Shown: one piece after another, positions 56,236 to 64,000 of the stretch
Layout of the letters: each line of letters opens with the position of its first letter
How positions within the stretch are numbered: the first letter of the stretch is position 1
NCBI GenBank assembly: GCA_034670405.1
Contig: JAXDDX010000034.1
Location: 496,001-560,000, forward strand
Source of the DNA: Hoplostethus atlanticus
Lineage: Eukaryota > Chordata > Actinopteri > Trachichthyiformes > Trachichthyidae
Direction of reading: 5' to 3'
Length of the DNA: 64,000 nucleotides
Program-made: the position numbers and the translations under genes
Notes under the pieces: generated by a model
The model's database searches: none
What the model was told of the DNA's origin: nothing
Seen by the model: only the letters and a program-made list of their open reading frames with translations

Positions 56236-59200
56236 TCAGTAGGGTTCACAGCATCAGGTCCAATTGAATCTGTGACCCTGGTAGCGTTTGCTCTCCATCC
56301 TAGCCGGGCGCTACCCTGGTGTCAGAAGTGTGATGATGCAGCAAAGGCGTGTCAACAAAAGAGTGTGGGACATGCGCTTATATTTGGTGGGGATAGTGTA
56401 GCGACCTTTGAACCCGCTGGCTGCCCTCAAGGAATATCAATGTAATCTTTACTTAGGTACTATTTATTGGATTTTACAGCGAGACCGCTGAAATTGTCTC
56501 ACTCAGACCCGGGTGCTACCATGATAGTCTGTGCTTGGAGGTTAAGCACCCCCCACACAATTATACCATCCAGGACAAAATTTTCACATTGCACATGGCT
56601 CCATCAAAGTGTCATGCATTTTGTGGCATAATCGTATAGTGTGTAGTAGATGTGGTTAAGACTCTGTTCTCCTCAGTGACCATTAAGAACATGGCAGGCA
56701 ATGAAAACAGGCTGACACAACAATATGGATGTAAACAACAAACATGTAAAAGAAAGGGCCAACGACGGGCGTAGGATGCATCCTTGTCACACGGTATGAC
56801 GACAGACAGGGCAGCGTCTCATACAATCTGACAAGGTTGATATCAAGATTTCTACTTGGCTTAATATGGCATGCAGTAAACCTAAAAGACAATCAAATTG
56901 CACATTCTAGGGCCCCCTGGTGACTCTCCCAATCTTTCCTGTCTCTATCTACTGTGAACTATCTCATAAAGGCAAAAATGCCCCAAAACAATCTTTTAAA
57001 GAAATCGCACAGTCTCTGTGGGGGTTTAGTAGTACATACCCAAGAGAGTCTGTGCTTACGTATTAGTGCTACAAAGCTACGCAGAGATGTTCAGTGTATT
57101 TGATACCGTAGATTGAAACATCTGGAATAGTGAAAGTCAGAGCGACCCTAATGGCTGTGACTATGAGAGAGTAGAGAGTAGTGCTTCATTGACCCTGCAG
57201 GAACAACAAACACATCTTTGGACAACCCATTTACCCACATGTGTAATACTGCCATTCACTGTGTTGTAAGTTTTAAGTACTCTGATACACACAGAAACAC
57301 CTCCTCCTCTCTCTTGATCCAGAACCTTCAGACTGCCGGCTGCTTGTTGACATGGTGTGGTGGTGTGCTTTAAGCAGCATGTGGTCAGGACCAGTGGGGG
57401 GCCTCTGATGGAACTCTCCACACTGGCTCCCAACATGAGGCTCTCAGTACACATAAGGACAACAGTGGCCTCCATATCCATGTCTAGGGCCACGGCTGGG
57501 CCCCTTTGAGGCGGTCAGCCATGATGTTTTCACAGATGTTTGGGTCCAAGGCCGAGAGGACAAACACCCATGCACCCCTCTGGTGGTCTGGCCCACCCCT
57601 GACTGAGAGGGTAGGAGCCTCCTATGGCTACAGATTCAGAGCCACCACAGATGACATGACTGGCTACAGACTAGCGAGCTGGAGGGACTATCGGGAGATA
57701 GAGCCAGGACTCTGATACTATTAGGAGGAGGAAGTCAAACGAGGATGTGAGTCCAGCTGTGGAATGTCTGGAGCCTCTCCTGGTGCAAGCAAGAGGAGTT
57801 TTTTAACCACAATACCCAGAATACCATGGGGCATGCCTGTCTCTGCCCACAGCCTGGTGCCTCAGAGGATGATGTTGCAGACATTTTCTGCTAGAAAAGA
57901 CATTATCATATTTACGTTTGTTGTGTTTGAACATAATTACTGATTACATAAAGACACAGTGATCAACAACAGCACTGTTTTATAATACATAGGATGAAGG
58001 TGATTTTGCTCAAATTTTGAAATATGGTGGTAGTTGATCTGTTTAGTCCCTGAATATCACAGGAATTTATTTTGCAAATTGTTGATCTAACGTCCAGCAT
58101 TCATAGAACCATGCTGAGGATCTTGGTTTGGGTAAACAACCAAGGCCCCTTTGTTATTAGGACAATTAAAGTGTATTTATATTTTTCTAAAGCATTGTGT
58201 TATTGCTCTAACTAAAAAACATTGCCATCAGCTTCCTGTCTGGTATAGGTTTACAGGCTTCCACAAATTCTCTCTCCCCAGGCAAATCTGATTAAAACAG
58301 TAGCCCAACTACAGAAAGTGCTTTAATGCCTGAGATTGCCTCTTATATACTGGTTGCCCTCCCAGTGGCCTCTGCTTGCCTGGTCATGGAAACTGAAAGT
58401 CAGTTTCCATGAAGTCAAGCAAACTTCCTGGCCACATTAGGACAAGCATCCATAATGGTTAGCATTGTATCACATGGTGTTGGTGGGACTAGTCCCGGAC
58501 CAGTGAACATGTGTGATCTGTGAATGACCAAACATTTTATTGCTCTGAGGTAGTTTGAGGTTGGATGGCAATGAGGAATGACACAGAAAGAGAATGGTGC
58601 CATGTCGTATGGCTAACACATGTGCAGTTGTTGTGAGTCTTCTTTCATTTCCTCTCCATTCCAGTTAGACATTCTTTTAGTTACTACTGGTTCCTAACAC
58701 TGCATTCTTTCATTAGACTGAAGTAACATGATCTGGAGCTCTGTATTTACCTTTACACGTTGATTTTTGACACGAACACTGTCATGTGTTGCAGGAATAC
58801 AGGAGGGTACAGAGTGCACCAAGTGTAAAAATGACTGGGCATTGAGGACTGCTATTGCACTGCTCTATGTGCTATGTGCCCTGCTCACCATAGCAGTGGC
58901 TGTCCTTGGATACAAAGGTAAGTCTGAAGTCAAAAAATACTTCATATACAAATTCTACATGTATTTTACATGAGGTTACAAGATGCAAACCTTGAATGCT
59001 CACCTCCCTCTCCAACACAGTGGGCCTCATTCACAAAACGTGCAGATCAGATTTGATCGTGAATCGTTCATACGAGCGTTTCTACGAACAGTCTCACACA
59101 AATCAAGTTTCATAAATCCACATTGGTATTTTCGCTCGCACATGAATACGAAACATTTACAAAGAATTTAAGGAAAGTTTTGTGAATGAGGCCCAATGTT

Positions 59201-59671
59201 TACAAATCAAGCACAGAAGTGGGCTGATGCACCAATCACAGATTGTAGCTTTAAATATGAATGAAATAACTGTTTTGTTTTTTACAATATAAGAATGTTA
59301 GATCCCTTTAATAGAGCAATGTGCATTATTTTGCAGTCATTAGTCATTTCTGCAGACTGAATCCAAGGTAATGGTCTATTGTTCTGTAATAGTAATGGAA
59401 CAGTTCTGATAAGTACTTTAGTAGTTTAATGTTGAAAATCAGTACCAGCAGTGCATCCTTAATTTGGGCCCATGGAGGACAATTCCAGATGTAACCCCAT
59501 ATCTGCCACCGTCACACCTGCTTTTGTAGCCAGCTGTTCCTTCCATGTCTTATTATTATGTATGCTTCTTCATTTTGAATCGAGGTGCAGCCAAAATCAT
59601 ATAACCATCCAACCATCCTGCCAACTCTAAAAGTATTGCTGGTTAAATGTAATAAATCGTTATAAATCGTT

Positions 59672-59711
<40 letters not shown>

Positions 59712-62700
59712 ATACTTTTGGCTTAAAGCAACATTTCGCATTTTTGCTTTTTTGCACACATCCCATCACACAAGTTAATGAATAAACCATTGTCAGCCAG
59801 TGACATCAACTGTGGCGGGGCACCGTAGCCACCGCTGGCAACAAGGCTTTTATCTGGCTCTTCTAAGTCTTCATTTTTGGGAATGTCTCAAAAATGAATC
59901 CTTTCTTCCACTATCTCATCCTTTCCTTAAACCCAGAAACAAATGTGCATTGCTGCCACGCTGCCTACTGTCTTAGCAGTTAAAAAATCAGAGATGCTGC
60001 TGAAAATATCTCCCAGAATGCACTTCAGTGAAAGTGTGTCCTGTCCAGGATGCAAAGTGCATGACTGTAAAGCCATGAGGTAGAGTTGCGAGAAAATGTT
60101 TGTGAACCCTTTTGAATTTCCTGCATTCCTATATAAATGGACCATAAGAGCTCTTAAGGTCTCATCGACATCATAAAATAGATAAACACACAAAACATTG
60201 TCTTTATTTCACATATTGTTTAAACATTAACAGCTTGTATTGGAAAAGTATGTGAACCATGAGATTTAATAACTAGTGGAACCTCCTTTAATAACCTCAA
60301 CCAATCGTTTCCTGTAGTTGCTGATCAGACCTGCCCAATGGTTTGGAGGTATTTTGGACCGTTCCTCCTTACAGAACCGTTTCATTTCATTGATATATTT
60401 GGGATGTCTTGCATGAACAGCTTGCTTTCAGATCATTCCAAAACATTTCAGTAGGGTTAATGTCAGGACTCTGACTTGGCCAGTCCAAAATGCACATTTC
60501 CCTCTGTTTTAATCCATTTTATTGTGCATTTGCTTTTGTGTTTGGGGTCATTGTCACGCTGCATGACCCAACCTCTGTTAAGCTTCAGATCACAGACCGT
60601 AACCCTGATATTCTCCTGGAGAATTTCCTTTGGAATTCATTGTTCCCTCAATGATTGAAGCCGTCCAGGCCCTGAGGCAGCAAAGCAAGCCCAAACCATA
60701 ATGCTCCCTCCACCGTGCTTCACGGTTGGGATGTGGTTTTACTGTTGGTGTGCAGTGTTTTTTCTCCAATAGTGTTGTGCCCTTTTGCCAAAAAGTTCAA
60801 TTTTTGTCCGTCCACAGAACATTGTTCCAGTAGCTTTGTGGAACATACAGGTGGTCTTTGGCAAACTTGAGACAGTCAGTCTCAATGTTTTTTGTGGAGA
60901 GCAATGCCTTCCTCCTTGGTATCCTCCCATGAACATCACTCCTGTTTAGTGTTTTTCGTATTGTGGACTCCTGGACACAGATGTTCAAGAGATGGCTACA
61001 GATCCTTAGCTGTTATCTTCACACCCGTCATCTCATTGATTGGATCACCTGACAATTACCCCCTTTCATAGAAGTCATTATATTAGAGGTTCACATACTT
61101 CTGAAAAATATGTTCAATAAAAACATGTATTTTTTTGTTTTGTTTGTTTGTTAAATCACAGTGTTATGACGTAGCTGAAGATCAGAGCATATTTTAGGAG
61201 CCATTTATGTATGAATGCAGGTAATTCAAAAGGTTTCACAAACTTTTATTCACAACTATACTGTGTGCTAAAAAGTTTAAAAGCATTCTACCAATGTGAA
61301 TTATCGCCTTAAGGAATTCCTGTGTCTCTCTTTCTCTCTCTCTGAGGTTTGATGTTAGTCGGATGGTCATGTTACTGGCAACAGAATGGAAAACTAACTC
61401 CAGCCAAGTCAGGAGAGTTCCAGCCTCTCTGAGATTTACCACTTGAGCAGAGACTCTCTTGACAGAGCTCATTGTTTACTCTCCGTTGAGTTGATATTTT
61501 TCAGAGATCAACCGTAGCCTGGAATAGGAAACACATTTATTATGCAACATCATCCTTGTTGCAACAGTTTTACTGTTTCTGATCAGTCTTAACATAAGCT
61601 GTTTGAAATAAGGCAGCGATGTTTCAGAGACACAGGAAACGATTCCAAATATTATCTCAATAGCCATCATCATGGAATGCATGTTGTGTATTGGCCCAGC
61701 TGAAACATCTCTAAACAGATCATAATAAATTATACTACAATGACGAGACCCCAACTTCATGCAGTGGACCACAAGTGAAAAGTGTAAAAAAGCCATACCT
61801 GTCAAAATATTTAACTCCTACCTGCTCCAGGGGCGCCGCAACCTGGCTAACTACCCCCCAACCAGCAGGCTAAAGGAGAATTCACCCCTTGAGGCATGAA
61901 TAAAATATATTGTCAGTGCTGTCAGTTTTGTTGTGGGATCTAATAACTGGGTACAGTCAGGGACATGATGCTCTGGAGCCCATGTGATCTTGATGGTTTG
62001 AGTGTAATGTTTACCAGATGACCATGCAGCGACCACCCTGGCTTAACAACCCAGAGGAGATTTTATGGCTTGGTAGCAATTTGTTGTCTCATGAACCACA
62101 GGTTGACTCACAAATGGCCGCAAGTGTCCAAGATAGTTTGATTTTGCAGGAGGCCAGTGGAAGCGTCTTGTCTTTGTAATGTACAGCCTACATACAGCGC
62201 ACATACAGCGCACACTTCCTCAGGAAACTTAAATACATTTGTTGTGCTAATCAAGATGTTTTTCAATCTTGGCACGCTACTCCAATTCATCCTTGTTGTT
62301 AAATGTTGCCTTGATTGTGGTACCTGCTGTGCCGCCCCCATAAGGGTAGTAAGTTTCCTTTGTGATTAACAAACTCACTTTGTGCTTCATATTACGTAAT
62401 ATCCAATTATATTAAATCAGACCTCATTCGGCTTCTACTTCATTGTTCAGAAAAATAAATCAGGTCAAATAAAGGTATAGCTTACCCATGCATGTGACTG
62501 GGCAATCTGCACAGCTTCTCCTGGTCCTGCAACACTGACCAGCATTAATCTGCCAGGCCTCCGGTTGGGTAACTGCCTTATGTGGCTCATAACCTGGGTC
62601 ATAGTATGCAGCCAATAAGCCCTTCTTGGAATAGCAACCTTACACAACTCATAATGCAACATTTTCCAAAACAGAGAGAAGGGGTCGATGGTGGGGGGTG

Positions 62701-64000
62701 GGGGCTAAAGAACAGTGAGAGAGAGCAGGGAGGAGGGCTGATAGTGTGAAAGATGGAGGGTGAAAGACATTTACACTTCACATCACATTTTAGACATTTC
62801 ACTGATGCAGCCTGGGCAGCTTGCAACAGTCAAGGCCACAGTGCCCAGAGAGTAGAGAGAGAGAGAGAGAGAGAGAGAGTTGCTGACCTCCCATGTATAC
62901 TCCTGCCCCCTATCGTTGACCAACAGCCCTTTGAAATGGACCGTTGTGTTTTTGTTTGCACAAGCATGTTATTGTTTTGTATTTGCCATGTCTGGAATGA
63001 TAACAATGAAGGCCTAGGATGTTTTCCAGTCAGTTTTTTTTACAGATAGAAAAACACACCATCAAGGAGAGGAGATAGACTCTTGATGCAGATGCGGGGA
63101 GGGAAAAAGGAATTTTGTTCAGACCAGAGATTTAGTGTTTGTGCAAATGCCAGCAGCTCTAGTGTAGTATTTATCATATCTATGTGTTTTCTCATGGTCA
63201 AGAAGTGGCGTTTATGAATGTACTCACCGGAATCCTGCTGAAAACAAAAAGTCATGATGATTAACAGATAAACAGCTGCCCCATTACAATACATTTAGGA
63301 AACTCAAGACCTTTTCCAGTGCTGTGTTCAAAGTTGATCTCTCCAGAGTTTTCATTTATGCACCGGAGAGGTCAGCATGCACTAGCACCCTCCAGTGTTC
63401 AAAATCAGCTTGACTGAATAATTTATCTTTGCAGCTGAGTTTACATAGAGATTAGACTTTCCGAAAAAATATGACGATAAACTAGATCCATGGGCTGTTG
63501 CAGATTGGATATTAATAAACACAAGCCAGTAAACTAATTTTAACTTTTCAACCCGTACCTCATGTTTTGTATTCCATTCACAACTATCAACTAACAGACA
63601 GAGCATCAGCTAACATGTACAGCACAAGACCCCCAAAGACCCCCATTAAAACTCATAGTCAGTAAAAGGCCACATTCCAGAGGAAATGCATTTCCTGTGT
63701 TAGTGTCTTGGTGTTTTTGATGGTTGTGTAAGAATTCCTGTCACCAAATAGTAATATATCAGCTTCATAATATTATCGTAGTATTTATCATTTAAATCCT
63801 TTTTTATTTAATTTTTTATCTTAATCTTTTCTTATCTATTTAAATCTATTTTTTTCTCTGGATGTGTTTGCCATTAAATAAAACCTTTAGTGATAACCTC
63901 TCTTTCTTTGTTTTTTCTCAGTGGTCCAGAGAATGGACAATGTCACAGAAGGCATGCAGAACTACGGAGGCAAGATCATCGCTGTGGAGACGGACCTAAA
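41557..64000 (+). CDS. colec12: Collectin-12 (scavenger receptor CL-P1), 5' part, 4 exons, cut by window end
   Basis: This gene encodes a type II membrane scavenger receptor and C-type lectin that binds microbes and modified lipoproteins. Coding parts here are 41557-41563, 44914-44964, 58795-58917 and 63922 onward. They give 260 nt, about 87 of roughly 740 residues. The N-terminus MKDDFADEEEVQSFGYKRFG is nearly that of human COLEC12. YKRF is the cytoplasmic YXX-phi endocytic motif. The membrane anchor is about residues 38-58 (TAIALLYVLCALLTIAVAVL), and CTKC just before it may be palmitoylated. After it comes VVQRMDNVTEGMQNYGGKII, with an N-glycosylation site NVT, leading into the coiled coil. 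The collagen-like and lectin domains lie beyond the window. An in-frame TAA two codons upstream confirms the start. Confidence 0.95.
41564..44913 (+). other. colec12 intron 1
   Basis: 3.35 kb with no gene seen. It contains a (GA)n microsatellite at 44485-44531 and otherwise AT-rich sequence. Confidence 0.85.
44485..44531 (+). repeat. (GA)n microsatellite
   Basis: GA repeats with a single GC interruption, about 380 bp before colec12 exon 2. Confidence 0.95.
44914..44964 (+). CDS. colec12: colec12 exon 2: cytoplasmic tail
   Basis: 51 nt between the acceptor ttccccctctag and the donor TTTG|GTGAGT. It encodes DFADEEEVQSFGYKRF with the acidic cluster and the endocytic YKRF motif. Confidence 0.93.
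45759..45802 (+). repeat. (GT)n microsatellite
   Basis: About 22 GT units in colec12 intron 2. Confidence 0.97.
46252..46296 (+). repeat. (GA)n microsatellite
   Basis: GA repeats with one AA interruption. They give Arg-Glu-rich false open frames. Confidence 0.95.
48889..48931 (+). repeat. (CTGG)n tetranucleotide repeat
   Basis: GGCTGGCTGGCTGG-type units ending in GGATGACTGGCTGG. Confidence 0.85.
49414..50502 (+). mobile_element. Non-autonomous hAT-like DNA transposon
   Basis: The ends are inverted repeats: TAGGGATGCAGCGATTA on the left, and TAATCGTTGCATCCCTA on the right. A perfect 8 bp target duplication GTCTTTCC flanks it at 49406-49413 and 50503-50510, as expected for hAT elements. The 1,089 bp interior holds a broken BED-finger reading frame (49927-50228) and no catalytic transposase domain. 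It depends on a transposase supplied elsewhere. Confidence 0.9.
49927..50228 (+). pseudogene. Remnant BED zinc-finger segment of a hAT transposase
   Basis: The first frame begins MAEGPSDLYPPKKRLKSSVW and EYFGYTKDD, typical of the N-terminus of hAT/ZBED proteins. It continues in another frame as CRKKVAAKGSNTSSLLQHLR and DHQ, the second half of a BED finger. The switch implies a frameshift or small deletion near 50000-50030, and the first zinc-binding cysteine pair is not complete. The frame then ends at 50228. It is non-functional as a transposase. Confidence 0.75.
53392..53422 (+). repeat. (GT)n microsatellite
   Basis: About 15 GT units followed by a G-rich run. Confidence 0.95.
54911..54971 (+). 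repeat. Two-copy tandem repeat
   Basis: GTAATTACAAAGCCATGTAA is followed, after CTAGACCAAA, by GTAATTAGAAAGCCATGTAA. The core is about 25 bp. Confidence 0.7.
55401..55420 (+). repeat. Poly-T tract
   Basis: Twenty T. It may mark the tail of a minus-strand retroposon, but no body was recognised. Confidence 0.9.
55480..55542 (+). repeat. (CT)n microsatellite
   Basis: CT repeats with short T and G interruptions. Confidence 0.95.
56192..56233 (+). repeat. (CA)n microsatellite
   Basis: About 21 CA units in colec12 intron 2. Confidence 0.97.
56910..57005 (+). repeat. SINE-like 3' tail
   Basis: GGGCCCCCTGGTGACTC is followed by TTTCCTGTCTCTATCTACTG and CTCATAAAGGCAAAAATGCC. The same tail style is seen at 36851-36970. 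Confidence 0.55.
58795..58917 (+). CDS. colec12: colec12 exon 3: membrane anchor
   Basis: 123 nt after the acceptor gtgttgcag. It encodes IQEGTECTKCKNDWALRTAI and ALLYVLCALLTIAVAVLGYK. The single hydrophobic helix is the signal anchor. The donor is CAAAG|GTAAGT. Confidence 0.95.
59021..59195. mobile_element. 175 bp palindromic MITE
   Basis: Perfect 18-19 bp terminal inverted repeats: TGGGCCTCATTCACAAAAC on the left, and GTTTTGTGAATGAGGCCCA on the right. There is no coding capacity. The superfamily cannot be told from the ends alone. Confidence 0.85.
59674..59714 (+). repeat. (AAAT)n microsatellite
   Basis: About ten AAAT units. Confidence 0.95.
60081..61260 (-). mobile_element. Degenerate Tc1/mariner element
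   Basis: About 55 bp terminal inverted repeats (left AGTTGCGAGAAAATGTTTGT, right end its imperfect complement), each bordered by TA. Minus-strand transposase fragments remain, including a WTDKN-like block (FCGRTKIELFGKRAQHYW). A reverse-strand region also reads like the GGGSIMVWACF block. Stops and frameshifts break the frame, so it is inactive. Confidence 0.85.
62853..62880 (+). repeat. (GA)n microsatellite
   Basis: About 14 GA units. Confidence 0.95.
63922..64000 (+). CDS. colec12: colec12 exon 4 (partial): start of the extracellular stalk
   Basis: Follows the acceptor ttttttctcag. It encodes VVQRMDNVTEGMQNYGGKII and AVETDLK, then the window ends. The residues match the start of the coiled-coil stalk of collectin-12. 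Confidence 0.93.

Larger units (their letters stand above)
44965..58794 (+). other. colec12 intron 2
   Basis: 13.8 kb with no nested gene recognised. It holds the hAT-like element (49414-50502), microsatellites and a SINE-like tail near 56925-57005. The 57160-57720 stretch has overlapping open frames on both strands, but I do not recognise a protein. Confidence 0.8.
58918..63921 (+). other. colec12 intron 3
   Basis: 5 kb. It holds a 175 bp palindromic MITE (59021-59195), an AAAT repeat, a Tc1-type element (60081-61260) and a GA microsatellite. No gene was seen. Confidence 0.85.

Overview
This window looks like a chromosomal segment from a teleost fish. Its genes have many small exons with GT-AG junctions. 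Its repeats are the usual fish set: long CA/GT and GA microsatellites, an L2-type LINE 3' end, a Tc1/mariner remnant, a non-autonomous hAT element, SINE tails, and the repeat tail containing GTAAGTCGCTTTGGATAAAA. Nothing bacterial, viral or plasmid-like was seen. The species was not determined.

Four protein-coding genes could be rebuilt exon by exon, in alternating orientation: adcyap1 (minus strand, PACAP precursor, coding 1106-3589), yes1 (plus strand, Src-family tyrosine kinase, coding 18645-30081), clul1 (minus strand, clusterin-like 1, coding 32350-36038) and colec12 (plus strand, scavenger-receptor C-type lectin, coding from 41557 and running off the window end). Gene content and relative orientation match, from memory, the human 18p11.32 block (COLEC12, CLUL1, YES1, ADCYAP1), read in the opposite direction. 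TYMS and ENOSF1, which lie between CLUL1 and YES1 in human, were not found here.

Layout: 1-4.2 kb is adcyap1 with its promoter on the right. 4.2-7.7 kb is intergenic and may hold regulatory sequence. About 7.7-32 kb is yes1, with a candidate non-coding first exon, a roughly 10.6 kb first intron full of repeats, eleven coding exons and a roughly 1.9 kb 3' UTR. 32-38 kb is clul1, convergent with yes1 and with poly(A) signals only about 105 bp apart. 38-41.3 kb is the divergent clul1/colec12 intergenic region. 41.3-64 kb holds the first four exons of colec12, with large repeat-bearing introns. Coding totals are 175 aa (adcyap1), 547 aa (yes1), 491 aa or 487 aa depending on one splice site (clul1), and about 87 aa of colec12.

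The four genes do not form a pathway. They are a neuropeptide precursor, a membrane-anchored cytoplasmic kinase, a secreted clusterin relative and a type II membrane lectin that happen to share an old synteny block. The most notable biology is the eroded PRP/GHRH-like peptide in adcyap1 next to a near-invariant PACAP. The clearest mobile element is a 1,089 bp hAT-like insertion with perfect 8 bp target duplications and a broken BED-finger remnant. No convincing novel system was found.
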